NCBI RefSeq assembly: GCF_022568835.1
Contig: NZ_JAKZHV010000001.1
Location: forward strand, 1-64,000
Length of the DNA stretch: 64,000 bases
Direction of reading: 5' to 3'
Source: Arsenicicoccus piscis
GTDB lineage: Bacteria > Actinomycetota > Actinomycetes > Actinomycetales > Dermatophilaceae
In this document: piece by piece, positions 17,888 through 26,590 of the stretch
Numbering within the stretch: position 1 is the first letter of the stretch
Layout of the letters: each line of letters starts with the position of its first letter
Notes under the pieces: generated by a model
Database searches by the model: none
Seen by the model: the letters and a program-made list of their open reading frames with translations, nothing else
Told to the model about the DNA's origin: nothing
Position numbers and translations under genes: made by a program

Positions 17888-20724
17888 CGGTTCACCTCCT
17901 CGTGCGCGCGGTTGATCTGGGCGTCCAGGCCGCTGCCGAGGCTGCGCAGGATGTCGAGGACCAGTCCGATGACGACGAGGTAGACGCCGATGTCGAAGAA
18001 GACCGACGTGACCAGGTGGAGCTCGCCGATGAGCGGGAGGTGCAGGTCGTAGTCCCAGGTCTGCAGCACGTCGCCGCCGGCGAGCATCGACACGACGCCG
18101 AAGCCGGCCGAGAGGAACAGGCCGCTGCCGAGCAGCAGACCGGGCATGACCGGCAGCGCCGCGCGCAGCTCGCCGGCGCCGCCCGCGAGGTAGCGCACGG
18201 TGAGCGCGAGCCCGGCCACGATGCCGGCCGCGAAGCCGCCGCCGGGCTGGTTGTGGCCGACGAAGAGCAGGAAGAGCGACCACACCATGATCGCGTGGAA
18301 GATCACCCGGGTGACGATCTCGAGCAGCAGCGAGCGCAGCTCGCGGGGGGCGTTGTCACCCTCGGGCAGCCAGCCTCCGGTCGTGTCGGCCGCCTGCTCG
18401 CCGCGCCGTGAGCGGGTGTCACGCACCCGGGCGCGGGTGGCCGAGAGCCGTTCGGACGAGAGGTAGACCAGGCTGGCCACGCCCGTGGCCGCGACCAGGA
18501 CGACCGAGATCTCGCCCATGGTGTCCCAGGCGCGGATGTCGACGAGGGCGACGTTGACGATGTTGCCGCCGCCGCCGTAGTCGTAGGCGGTCTTGGGCCA
18601 GCCGACCGACGCCGGCAGCTGCGTCCGGGCACCGGCCGCGACGACCGTGGCACCCGTGACCACGGCCCCGGTCAACACGCCGAGGGTCACCCGGATCGTC
18701 CGGTGGCGGATGTCGCGGTTCTCGTCGAACCGGCCGGACAGCCGGCGCAGGACCAGCACGAAGACCACGAGGCTGAGGGTCTCGACCAGGGTCTGGGTGA
18801 GCGCGAGGTCGGGGGCGCCGTGCACCAGGAAGAGCACGGCAGCGGCGTAGCCCGTGACGCCGACGAGGATGACGCCGCGCATCCGTCGCCGGGACCGGAC
18901 CGCCGCGACGGCCGCCACCGTGGCCAGCACGGCGACGCCCAGCTGGGCCGGGTTGTCGAACGCGCGCACCGATGCGGGCATGCTCCCGCCCAGCAGGATC
19001 GACCCGCCCGGCAGCACGATGAGCACGAGCAGGATCAGCCCGAGGGTGAGCGGCAGCGAGCCGCGCTGGACCCCACCGGTGACCTCGAGCGAGAGCCGGT
19101 CCAGCCCGCGCATGAAGAGGCGGTAGGCAGAGATCGCCGACGGCGGCTCCGGCATGGCCTGCTGCAGGTGGGCGACCCGGCTGCGCCAGGCGAACAGGAC
19201 CGCGCCGAGCGCGAGCGTGACCAGCGACAGCAGCAGGACCAGGTTGAGCCCGTGCCACAGGCCGAGGTGGGCGGGGTGCGACCCGGCGGGCCAGAGGTCT
19301 ACATAACCGTCGAGGTAGGGCTCCCCGAGACCGGACAGCGGCGCGGCGACGAGGCTCGCGGCGGCCAGCGTGACAGGCACCGCTACCGCCAGCGGGTGCA
19401 GCGGGTGGACGGAGGTGGGCTCCTTGCCGGGGATGGTGCCGAAGGCGCCCCAGAGGAAGCGCGCGGTGTAGGCGAAGGTGAGGATCGACCCCAGCATCAC
19501 GACGACGAAGAGCGGCACGCCCCACGCGGCGTCGGCGTAGAGCAGCGAGGTGTAGGCCGCCTCCTTGCCGACGAAGCCGAGCAGCGGCGGCACCCCCGCC
19601 ATCGACGCCCCGCACAGCACGGCCGACCAGAACAGCAGCGGCGTCGAGCGGCGCAACCCGGAGAGCTTGCGCAGGTCCCGGGTGCCGGTCGCGTGGTCGA
19701 TCGACCCGACGGTGAGGAACAGGCCGGACTTGAACAGGGCGTGCGCGACCAGCATGGTGACGCCGGCGAGCGCGGCCTCGCGGGTGCCGGCACCGACGAG
19801 GATCATCAGGAAGCCGAGCTGGCTCACGGTGCCGAAGGCCAGGAGCAGCTTGAGGTCGTGCTGGCGCAGGGCGCGATAGCCGCCGACGAGCATCGTGAGC
19901 GCGCCGAGGATCAAGATGGTCGGGCGCCACGGCGGCGCCTCGGCGAAGCCCGGCGCGAACCGAGCCACGAGGTAGATGCCGGCCTTGACCATGGCAGCTG
20001 CGTGCAGGTAGGCGCTGACCGGCGTCGGCGCGGCCATGGCCCCGGGCAGCCAGAAGTGGATCGGCACCAGCGCGGACTTGCTGATGGCGCCGAGCAGGAT
20101 CAGGAAGACCGCCCAGCTCACCACGGTGCCGCTCGGCGGGTGCGCGAGGATGGTGCTCAGCTCGTAGCTGCCGGCAGCGTTGGCCAGGATGACCAGGCCG
20201 CAGAGCATCGCCAGGCCACCCGCGGTCGTGACGACCAGGGCCTGGGTCGCCGCGGAGCGGCTCTTCTCGTCCTGGTTGACGTGCCCGATGAGCAGGTAGG
20301 ACAGGACCGTCGTCAGCTCCCAGAACAGGTAGAGCAGGAGCAGGTTGTCGCTGGTCACGAGCCCGACCATGGCGCCGGCGAACGCCGTCAGGTGGGCCGA
20401 GAAGCGGCCGAGGTCGGGCTCGTCGTCCTCGAAGTAGTCGGCGCAGTAGAGCAGGACCAGGACCCCGATGCCGGCGACGACCAGCGTCATCAGCCAGGCC
20501 AGCGTGTCCAGCCGGAAGCCGAGCTCGAGGCCGATCTCGGGGGCCCACCGGATCATCTCGGAGGGTCCGCGACCGTCGACGACGGCGGGCGTCTGGGCGA
20601 GCGCCCAGACCACCGTGCCGAGCGACGGCAGCGCCAGCACCCAGAACGCTCGCCTTCCCCACCAGCGGACGAGCAGCGGAGCGCACGCCGCCACCGTCAG
20701 GTGCAGGACGACTTGGATCAGCAC
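17884..20724 (-). CDS. mrpA: Mrp antiporter subunit A fused to subunit B domain
   Basis: 946 residues from GTG at 20724 (VLIQVVLHLTVAAC); the open frame further upstream lacks hydrophobic character. Large NuoL-like subunit: LLYLFWELTTVLSYLLIGH, ILLGAISKSALVPIHFWLPGAM, VSAYLHAAAMVKAGIYL, DLKLLLAFGTVSQLGFL, LFKSGLFLTVGSIDHATGTR and GAPDLALTQTLVETLSLVVFVLVLR. The last ~140 residues match MrpB (VIFHAIMVWSLFLLFVGHNQ; PGGGFAAGIVAGLALTVRYL), so A and B are fused, which fits the absence of a separate mrpB. First gene of mrpABCDEFG, exporting Na+ (or K+) in exchange for protons; expected roles are salt and alkali tolerance. Confidence 0.96.
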   Translation of the reverse strand: MLIQVVLHLTVAACAPLLVRWWGRRAFWVLALPSLGTVVWALAQTPAVVDGRGPSEMIRWAPEIGLELGFRLDTLAWLMTLVVAGIGVLVLLYCADYFEDDEPDLGRFSAHLTAFAGAMVGLVTSDNLLLLYLFWELTTVLSYLLIGHVNQDEKSRSAATQALVVTTAGGLAMLCGLVILANAAGSYELSTILAHPPSGTVVSWAVFLILLGAISKSALVPIHFWLPGAMAAPTPVSAYLHAAAMVKAGIYLVARFAPGFAEAPPWRPTILILGALTMLVGGYRALRQHDLKLLLAFGTVSQLGFLMILVGAGTREAALAGVTMLVAHALFKSGLFLTVGSIDHATGTRDLRKLSGLRRSTPLLFWSAVLCGASMAGVPPLLGFVGKEAAYTSLLYADAAWGVPLFVVVMLGSILTFAYTARFLWGAFGTIPGKEPTSVHPLHPLAVAVPVTLAAASLVAAPLSGLGEPYLDGYVDLWPAGSHPAHLGLWHGLNLVLLLSLVTLALGAVLFAWRSRVAHLQQAMPEPPSAISAYRLFMRGLDRLSLEVTGGVQRGSLPLTLGLILLVLIVLPGGSILLGGSMPASVRAFDNPAQLGVAVLATVAAVAAVRSRRRMRGVILVGVTGYAAAVLFLVHGAPDLALTQTLVETLSLVVFVLVLRRLSGRFDENRDIRHRTIRVTLGVLTGAVVTGATVVAAGARTQLPASVGWPKTAYDYGGGGNIVNVALVDIRAWDTMGEISVVLVAATGVASLVYLSSERLSATRARVRDTRSRRGEQAADTTGGWLPEGDNAPRELRSLLLEIVTRVIFHAIMVWSLFLLFVGHNQPGGGFAAGIVAGLALTVRYLAGGAGELRAALPVMPGLLLGSGLFLSAGFGVVSMLAGGDVLQTWDYDLHLPLIGELHLVTSVFFDIGVYLVVIGLVLDILRSLGSGLDAQINRAHEEVNR

Positions 20725-20800
20725 GGCTCTCCTCGAACGGGCAGGCGGCTCGTGGCGAAGCCGGGGTCGTGGACGGGTGGGCGACGGGTGCCCTGCCTCC

Positions 20801-20806
20801 ACCCTA
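20801..20806 (-). promoter_or_regulatory. Candidate -10 box of the mrp operon
   Basis: Minus-strand TAGGGT about 76 bases upstream of the mrpA GTG; no clear -35. It faces the divergent DinB gene, whose upstream region holds the 20864-20878 palindrome. Confidence 0.35.
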
Positions 20807-20863
20807 GGTCAGCGCGACCTCCCCGCCCGGATCGGGCAACCATGTGGACCGGTCGACCGCTGC

Positions 20864-20878
20864 GGACAGATCCTGTCC
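20864..20878. promoter_or_regulatory. Candidate operator between mrpA and DinB genes
   Basis: GGACAGATCCTGTCC, a perfect 6-bp inverted repeat with a 3-bp centre, 23 bases upstream of the DinB start. Its reverse complement differs from the site before the WYL regulator (14641-14655) at one base. Confidence 0.55.
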
Positions 20879-20901
20879 TGACGGATCGGGAGGGTGGAGC
20901 C

Positions 20902-21459
20902 ATGGACACCACACCGATCACCACCGCGATCCGTGACCAGCTCACCTGGCACTGGACCCACCAGCTGCGGCCGCGCCTCGACGGCCTCACCGACGACGAG
21001 TACTTCTGGGAGCCGGCACCCGGCGCGTGGAACGTGTGCCCCAGAGGCACCTCCGAGGCGCCGATCGTCGGTGGCTCGGGCAACTTCACCATCGACTTCG
21101 CGATGCCCGAGCCGGTGCCCGCACCGGTCACCACGATCGCGTGGCGGCTCGGCCACGTGCTGGTCGGCGTCCTCGGTGCGCGGCTCGCCACCCATTTCGG
21201 CGGCGAGTCGGTCGACTACTTCAGTTACGACTACCCCGGCACGGCCGCGGGCGCACTCGCCGAGCTGGACCGGTTCTACGCCCAGTGGACGGCCGGCGTC
21301 GACGCCCTCTCCCCGCAGGACTGGCTGCGCCCCTGCGGCCCTGGGGAAGGGCCCTTTGCCGACTACCCGCTGGCCGCACTCATCACGCACATCCATCGCG
21401 AGGTCATCCACCACGGCGCCGAGATCGCGCTGCTGCGCGACCTCTACGCCCACCGCTGA
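20902..21459 (+). CDS. DinB-like domain protein
   Basis: 185 residues from ATG at 20902 with a GGGAGGGTGGAG ribosome-binding region. DinB-like four-helix bundle: IRDQLTWHWTHQLRPRLDGLTDDEYFWEP at the start, WRLGHVLVGVLGARLATHFGG in the middle (His ligand) and ALITHIHREVIHHGAEIALLRDLY at the end, giving the usual three-His metal site. Cytosolic; members are metal-dependent transferases or unknown. Upstream palindrome suggests control by the WYL regulator at 13622. Followed by a second DinB-like gene. Confidence 0.9.
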   Translation: MDTTPITTAIRDQLTWHWTHQLRPRLDGLTDDEYFWEPAPGAWNVCPRGTSEAPIVGGSGNFTIDFAMPEPVPAPVTTIAWRLGHVLVGVLGARLATHFGGESVDYFSYDYPGTAAGALAELDRFYAQWTAGVDALSPQDWLRPCGPGEGPFADYPLAALITHIHREVIHHGAEIALLRDLYAHR

Positions 21460-21510
21460 GATCCACCCACTGAGATCCCCCACTGAGATCCACCCACTGA
21501 GATCCACCCA
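21456..21510. repeat. Four-copy tandem repeat at a stop codon
   Basis: Copies of CTGAGATCCACCCA at 21456-21469, 21470-21482 (one base short), 21483-21496 and 21497-21510. The first copy contains the TGA stop of the upstream DinB gene; the array ends 21 bases before the next start. Confidence 0.8.
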
Positions 21511-21531
21511 CTCCAGGACGGGAGAACCACC

Positions 21532-22119
21532 GTGTACTACCCACGCATCGACAACGAGATCGACGGCCTCGTGGCCTACCTCGAGGTCCAGCTGGACGCC
21601 CTGCGCGAGTCGGCCCACGGGCTGACCGAGGAGCAGGCCCGGTCGCGCCCGTGCCGCAGCGCGCTCAGCATCGGCGGCCTGATCAAGCACGCGACGTTCG
21701 TGATGGACGGCGTCCTCGGCGAGCGCCGGGCGTCCACGCACGGCACCGACTCTCCGGCCTGGGAGCAGCTGGCGGCTCAGTTCTACGGCAGCTTCGCGCT
21801 GACCGACGACGAGAGCCTGCACGGCGCGCTGGAGGCCTTCGACACGACCCGCGCGGCGTACCTCGCCGAGGTGCGCAGCGCCGACCCGGACGAGGTGGTC
21901 CTGGTCGGGCCGGCCCCGTGGGACGGGGTGCTGGAGCCGATGGAGGTGGCCCGGCGCTACTCGCTCGTGCACCACGTCGAGGAGCTCGCCCGGCACGCCG
22001 GCCACGCCGACATCATCCGCGAGCAGATCGACGGCGCCACCGGGCCGGCGCTGCACCTCGCCGCGCGCGGACTGCCGGGCAACGACTTCGTCCAGCCCTG
22101 GACGCCGCCCACGACCTGA
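21532..22119 (+). CDS. DinB family protein (DUF664 type)
   Basis: 195 residues from GTG at 21532, behind CAGGACGGGAG. Seen: LVAYLEVQLDALRESAHGLTEEQARSRP, SALSIGGLIKHATFVMDGVL and YSLVHHVEELARHAGHADIIREQIDGATG, the last giving the C-terminal His pair of the metal site. Same broad fold as the gene upstream but a different subfamily, so not a recent duplication. Probably co-transcribed with it across the tandem repeat. Substrate unknown. Confidence 0.9.
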   Translation: MYYPRIDNEIDGLVAYLEVQLDALRESAHGLTEEQARSRPCRSALSIGGLIKHATFVMDGVLGERRASTHGTDSPAWEQLAAQFYGSFALTDDESLHGALEAFDTTRAAYLAEVRSADPDEVVLVGPAPWDGVLEPMEVARRYSLVHHVEELARHAGHADIIREQIDGATGPALHLAARGLPGNDFVQPWTPPTT

Positions 22120-22165
22120 GCCGCCCGCGATCTGAGCAGCGTGACGCGGCGGGCGGCAGCGTTGT

Positions 22166-22171
22166 TACCGT
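22166..22171 (+). promoter_or_regulatory. -10 box of a leaderless gene
   Basis: TACCGT seven bases before ATG at 22179; no Shine-Dalgarno is present. Confidence 0.4.
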
Positions 22172-22178
22172 CCAGTCC

Positions 22179-22790
22179 ATGGAGACCACGTGGGAGAGCG
22201 TGCATGTGGGTGGGCGCAAGGTCGGCGCCGTCGTGCGTCGCCGCACACCGACCCAGCTGCGCACCCTCGTGTGCCTCGAGCCGGTCGTCGACAACGTCGC
22301 GACGGTCGAGCACGACGGGGACGTGCACCACTGGTCGCACCTGGAGTTCATCGGGCGCGACGAGGTGCACGCGGCCGAGCGCGAGTCGTCCGAGCGGCTG
22401 CTCGTGGACGGGCAGCACCTCACCATCCCCGCGGACACGCTGCCCGCGTCGGCGACCTACCTGCTGCTCGACGCGATGCTCGCGGGGTGCGGCACCGAGG
22501 CGGAGTTCCACCTCCTCGACGACGCCCACCCCGACAACGCCCCGCGCCCCGCCCACTTCTCGGTCGACAACCCGCGCGAGGTGACGCTGCCGGACGGCTC
22601 GCGGCGCGAGCTCGGTGCGGTCACGCTCTACGTCGAGGAGCGGGCGGAGGCGCACTTCTACTTCGACTCGCACGAGGTGATCGCGTCGGAGATCGAGGAC
22701 GCCACCTGGGTCAAGGAGCCGTCCGTCGAGCACGCGCTCGAGGGCCTGGACGCCGGTGTGGCCGAGCGGGTGCGCACCTTCCTCGCCTAA
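22179..22790 (+). CDS. Conserved-looking hypothetical protein
   Basis: 203 residues from ATG at 22179. Soluble, acidic, beta-rich appearance: WESVHVGGRKVGAVVRRRTP, THLVCLEPVVD-like core (RTLVCLEPVVDNVATVEHDG), LLLDAMLAGCGTEAEFHLLDD and a C-terminal VTLYVEERAEAHFYFDSHEV. No recognised domain, no membrane segment. It stands after the DinB pair and converges with the nucleotide-sugar operon. Codon use and length support a real gene; function unknown. Confidence 0.75.
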   Translation: METTWESVHVGGRKVGAVVRRRTPTQLRTLVCLEPVVDNVATVEHDGDVHHWSHLEFIGRDEVHAAERESSERLLVDGQHLTIPADTLPASATYLLLDAMLAGCGTEAEFHLLDDAHPDNAPRPAHFSVDNPREVTLPDGSRRELGAVTLYVEERAEAHFYFDSHEVIASEIEDATWVKEPSVEHALEGLDAGVAERVRTFLA

Positions 22791-22821
22791 CCCCCTCGGC
22801 CACACCGGGTCGGACCACTCG

Positions 22822-24102
22822 TCAGAGGGCGGCCTGCTCCTTGCGGAGCTCGTCGATCAGTCGACCCTGCGGCAGCTCGACGTCGGCGTAGGTGAGGACC
22901 TCGTCCTTCTTGACGGCCCGCTTGAGGACGCAGCCCTCGGCGACGCCCATCGGGAGCAGGTCCTCCTCGGCGACGACGTCCGCCGCGTCGCACTGGCCGT
23001 AGGTGTCGTAGCCACCCAGGCCGTCCAGCGTGTGGCCCGCCTCGAGGTCGCGCTTGGCGACGGTGATGACCTCGACGGTCGGCTTGCCGAGCGGGGTGAT
23101 GGCGTAGTCGCCGAACAGCACCGCGCGGGCCACGGTCAGCGGCACCTCGAAGTGGCACAGGTGGTAGGGCGTGTAGAACGAGTAGAGCGGCCCCTCCCCC
23201 AGCTTGTAGAGCTTGAGGTAGTGCTGCTGCTTGGGGTCGTCGTGCGTGGCGAAGCAGTAGACGCCCGGCCCCGGGGTGGCCCCGACGACGTAGTCGACGA
23301 CACCGCCCTTCTCCTTGAGCATCTCGATGTCGTAGAGCCCGGTGGCCGTGTCGATGTGGTCGCGGTGGTCCGCGCCCTTGAGGCCGCGCTTCTCCACGGT
23401 CATGCCCGTGGCGTTGGCCACGAGCGCCTGCTCGAAGGAGACCTTCGTGCCGTCGGCGAACGAGGTGACCATGTAGGGGTCCTGACCCCACTGCTTGGCG
23501 AACCCCTCCTGCGTGGTGGGGTTGCGGTACTCGTCCTGCAGGCCCTTGATGTTGCCCATGACCAGCGGGGTGAGCCCGATGGACCGCACGAACCGGTAGA
23601 GGTTCATCTGGACGCCCGGCTGGTCGCCGTCGCAGCCCGTCACGACGACACCGTTGGCCTCGCCGCGCCGCTTCAGCACGGTGCCGACGGTGCCGTCGAC
23701 CTCGGCGTTGAGCAGGATGCAGTGCTTCTTGTGGTCCGCGGCGAAGGTCACGACGTGCGCGCCGTACTCGACCGCACCGGTGGCCTCGACGATCGCGTCG
23801 ATGCCCTCGGCCTCGCAGACGACCTTGTAGTCGTCGGTGATGCCGGCCTTGCCGTCCTTGATCAGCGCGTCGAGCTCGGCGGCCGAGGTGACGCTCTGGT
23901 AGCCCTCGACGCCGGCCTCGTCGAACGCGCGCCGGGCGTTGGCCTCGGTGCGGTTGCAGATGGCGGCGACGACCATGCCGGGCACCGAGTTGGTGACCTG
24001 GTTGACGAAGCCGCGACCCATGAAGCCGGCTCCGACGAGGGCTACCCGGATGGGGTTGCCCTCCTGCTCGCGCTGCGCGAGCGCGGTGTCGACGAGGATC
24101 AC
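22822..24102 (-). CDS. NAD(P)-binding oxidoreductase with C-terminal SAF-like domain
   Basis: 426 residues from GTG at 24102, overlapping the upstream stop by GTGA. N-terminal Rossmann domain IRVALVGAGFMGRGFVNQ at about 18-35, middle region with GAHVVTFAADHKKHCILLNAE and VVTGCDGDQPGVQMNLYRFV, and a C-terminal SAF-like part (VITVAKRDLEAGHTLDGLGG; VKKDEVLTYADVELP). It resembles the homoserine-dehydrogenase-like oxidoreductases found beside nucleotide-sugar genes. Last gene of a four-gene operon; the substrate is not known to me, probably an NDP-sugar derived intermediate. Confidence 0.85.
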   Translation of the reverse strand: MILVDTALAQREQEGNPIRVALVGAGFMGRGFVNQVTNSVPGMVVAAICNRTEANARRAFDEAGVEGYQSVTSAAELDALIKDGKAGITDDYKVVCEAEGIDAIVEATGAVEYGAHVVTFAADHKKHCILLNAEVDGTVGTVLKRRGEANGVVVTGCDGDQPGVQMNLYRFVRSIGLTPLVMGNIKGLQDEYRNPTTQEGFAKQWGQDPYMVTSFADGTKVSFEQALVANATGMTVEKRGLKGADHRDHIDTATGLYDIEMLKEKGGVVDYVVGATPGPGVYCFATHDDPKQQHYLKLYKLGEGPLYSFYTPYHLCHFEVPLTVARAVLFGDYAITPLGKPTVEVITVAKRDLEAGHTLDGLGGYDTYGQCDAADVVAEEDLLPMGVAEGCVLKRAVKKDEVLTYADVELPQGRLIDELRKEQAAL

Positions 24103-24695
24103 TGGTCCTCCTTCAGCTGAGCCTGGCGCGGGGCCGGGACGGTGGCGGGCTTCTCGACGTCGTCGCGGTCGGCAAACAGCGGCCAGGCCGCGTCCTTGTC
24201 GCTGATGACCTCGATCGAGCGACCCCAGTCGATCCCGAAAGCCGGGTCGTCGTAACGGAATCCGCGCTCGGTGTTGGGCGTGTAGGCGTGGGACACCTGG
24301 TAGGTGACCTCGGCGTCGTCGGTCAGCGTCAGGTAGCCGTGCGCGAAGTACTCCGGCACGTAGAGCGCCTGCCGGTTGTCGGCGGTGAGCTCGGCCTTGA
24401 CGTGCTGCAGGTAGGTCGGGCTGTCCGGGCGCAGGTCGACGATCACGTCGAGGATCGCGCCGCGGATGCAGCGCACCAGCTTGGCCTCCGGGGCCGGGTC
24501 GATCTGCTGGTGCAGGCCGCGGATCGTGCCTGCCTTGTAGTTGTAGGACATGTTGCACTGGATCACGGCCGGGTTGAGACCAGCCGCCTCGAACTCCTCG
24601 GTGCAGAACGTCCGGGCGAAGAAGCCGCGCTCGTCCTGCAGGAGCTTGAGGTCGATCAGGGCGGGGCCCTCGATGTCATAGGTGCGGAACTGCAT
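24099..24695 (-). CDS. dTDP-4-dehydrorhamnose 3,5-epimerase-like protein (RmlC family)
   Basis: 198 residues from ATG at 24695, overlapping the preceding stop (TGATG). Cupin of the RmlC/RfbC family: LLQDERGFFARTFCTEEF, IRGLHQQIDPAPEAKLVRC with the catalytic His, GAILDVIVDLRPDSPTY, LYVPEYFAHGYLTLTDDAEV and YQVSHAYTPNTERGFRYDDP. Expected to epimerise a 4-keto-6-deoxy nucleotide sugar. Neighbour of a cytidylyltransferase, so the substrate here may be CDP-linked rather than dTDP-linked (inference). Confidence 0.88.
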   Translation of the reverse strand: MQFRTYDIEGPALIDLKLLQDERGFFARTFCTEEFEAAGLNPAVIQCNMSYNYKAGTIRGLHQQIDPAPEAKLVRCIRGAILDVIVDLRPDSPTYLQHVKAELTADNRQALYVPEYFAHGYLTLTDDAEVTYQVSHAYTPNTERGFRYDDPAFGIDWGRSIEVISDKDAAWPLFADRDDVEKPATVPAPRQAQLKEDQ

Positions 24696-25735
24696 CAGCG
24701 GAAGTCCTCCGGGCCCTTGATCCAGAACATCTGGTTGTCGAGCTGCTTGGTGTTCATCAGGTGCTCGAGCTGCTTGAGGCGGGTGTGGCCGCGGCCGGTG
24801 AAGGTCGCGTCGTCCATGTCGATGGCCGAGAACACGTCGAGCAGCTGCTTGGCACCGCGCTCGGCGTCCCACTCGCTCGCGTAGCCGGGCAGCTGGGTCG
24901 CGATCTTGTCGAAGTTGACCTTGTAGGACCGGTTGTCGCCACCGTCGGTGCCGAAGGTGACCTCGCAGCCCGGGAAGACGCTGCCGACGATCTCGGCGAT
25001 CTCGCGGACCCGCCAGTTGTGCTCGGTCTTGCCGACGTTGAAGATCTGACCGTGCACGGCCTCGCGCGGGGCGGTGATGGCGCAGCGGATCGACTTGGAG
25101 ATGTCGAGCGCGTGCACCAGCGGGCGCCACGGGGTGCCGTCGGAGGTCATCGCGATCTTCTTGGTCGTCCAGGCCAGGCCGGACAGGTTGTTGAGCACGA
25201 TGTCGAAGCGCATGCGCGGCGAGGCGCCGTAGGCGGTCGCGTTGCGCATGAAGGTGGGGCTGAAGCTGTCGTCGCCCATCGGCAGGACGTCCCGCTCGAC
25301 CATGGCCTTGCACTCGGCGTAGGCGGTCTGCGGATTGACCTGCGACTGCTCGTCGACGACGCCGTCGGCGACACCGTAGACCGAGCAGCTCGACATGTAG
25401 ACGAAGCGCTCGACGCCGGCCTTCTTGGCGAGCTCGGCGAGGGCTACGGAGCCCTTGTGGTTGACGTCGTAGGTGACGGTCGGGATGAGCGCGCCCAGCG
25501 GGTCGTTGGACAGCTCGGCCATGTGCACGATGGCGTCGTGGCCCTGGACGTCCTCGAGGGTGAGCTGGCGGATGTCCTTGCGCAGCGTCAGCGGGGTGCG
25601 GTCGAGGCCGTCGTAGAGGTTGCCGTTGACGTAGAAGCCGGTGTCCACGCCAGTGACCTCGTGGCCCTCACGGAGCAGGTCGGCGGCGACGAGACAGCCG
25701 AGGTAGCCCTCGGTGCCGGTGACGAGTACCTTCAC
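24695..25735 (-). CDS. NAD-dependent epimerase/dehydratase (extended SDR)
   Basis: 346 residues from ATG at 25735. Rossmann motif VTGTEGYLGCLVA at 5-17, VVHMAELSNDP-like region (DAIVHMAELSNDP), catalytic Ser in VYMSSCSVYG and Tyr-Lys in TAYAECKAMVE. C-terminal substrate domain with YGASPRMRFDIVLNNLSG. Expected to modify a nucleotide sugar. Seven bases separate it from the cytidylyltransferase gene upstream, and it overlaps the RmlC-like gene downstream. Confidence 0.9.
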   Translation of the reverse strand: MKVLVTGTEGYLGCLVAADLLREGHEVTGVDTGFYVNGNLYDGLDRTPLTLRKDIRQLTLEDVQGHDAIVHMAELSNDPLGALIPTVTYDVNHKGSVALAELAKKAGVERFVYMSSCSVYGVADGVVDEQSQVNPQTAYAECKAMVERDVLPMGDDSFSPTFMRNATAYGASPRMRFDIVLNNLSGLAWTTKKIAMTSDGTPWRPLVHALDISKSIRCAITAPREAVHGQIFNVGKTEHNWRVREIAEIVGSVFPGCEVTFGTDGGDNRSYKVNFDKIATQLPGYASEWDAERGAKQLLDVFSAIDMDDATFTGRGHTRLKQLEHLMNTKQLDNQMFWIKGPEDFR

Positions 25736-25741
25736 GACAAA

Positions 25742-26590
25742 TCAGTCCTTCCAGATCTTCCAGGAGGCCTCTCCGGCCGCCCACAGTTCGTTGAGCTCCT
25801 TCCAGTCACGGAAGGTGTCCATGCCCATCCAGAAACCCTCGTGCTCGAAGACGGACAGCTGTCCGTCCCGGGCCACGCGCTGGAGGGGCGTCTTCTCGAG
25901 CATGTCCTCGTCGGCGATGTCCGCGAGGTAGGAGTCGATGAACTCGCGCTTCATCATGAAGAACCCGCCGCTGACCCAGCCGGTGGCGAGGGTCGGCTTC
26001 TCGTTGAACTCCACGACCTTCGTGCCGGTGTCGTCGACGTGCATCTCGCCGTAGCGGCTCGCCGGGTGGACGCCGGTCAGGCAGGCCAGCCGGTCCTGCT
26101 CGACCGCGAACTTCACCTGTGCGGTGATGTCGACGTCACCGATGCCGTCGCCGTAGGTGAGCATGAAGTAGGGCGCGTCGAGGTACTTCGAGACGAGCTT
26201 CACGCGGCCGCCGGTGCCGGAGTCGAGGCCGGTCTCGACGAGGGTGATCTCCCACTCCTCCTCGCTGCGGTCGCCGCCGATGAACTCCGGCTCCTGGCCC
26301 GGCCGCAGCACGACGTCGGACGACAGCCGCTTGCGGTCCAGGAAGTGCGCCTTGATGACGTCGCTCTTGTAGCCGAGCGCCAGGACGAACTTGCGGAAGC
26401 CGTGGGCGTAGTACGTCTTCATGATGTGCCAGACGATCGGCTGCTCACCGATCGCGATCATCGGCTTGGGCAGGCGCTCGCTGGCCTCGCGGATGCGGGT
26501 TCCCTGCCCGCCACACAGGATGACCACGGGGATCTGCGACACGTCGACGGCCACGGACTCCCCACCTCCCTGCTGGTGAGTGTCAGTCAC
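25742..26590 (-). CDS. rfbF: Glucose-1-phosphate cytidylyltransferase
   Basis: 282 residues from GTG at 26590; a second GTG at 26554 behind GGGAGGTGGGGAG is an equally plausible start and gives the usual family N-terminus. Makes CDP-glucose from glucose-1-phosphate and CTP. Seen: VVILCGGQGTRIREASERLP (nucleotide-binding), KPMIAIGEQPIVWHIMKTY, GRVKLVSKYLDAPYFMLTYG, DGIGDVD, FNEKPTLATGWVSGGFF and FWMGMDTFRDWKELNELW. First gene of the operon; no CDP-glucose 4,6-dehydratase is present in the window. Confidence 0.92.
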   Translation of the reverse strand: MTDTHQQGGGESVAVDVSQIPVVILCGGQGTRIREASERLPKPMIAIGEQPIVWHIMKTYYAHGFRKFVLALGYKSDVIKAHFLDRKRLSSDVVLRPGQEPEFIGGDRSEEEWEITLVETGLDSGTGGRVKLVSKYLDAPYFMLTYGDGIGDVDITAQVKFAVEQDRLACLTGVHPASRYGEMHVDDTGTKVVEFNEKPTLATGWVSGGFFMMKREFIDSYLADIADEDMLEKTPLQRVARDGQLSVFEHEGFWMGMDTFRDWKELNELWAAGEASWKIWKD

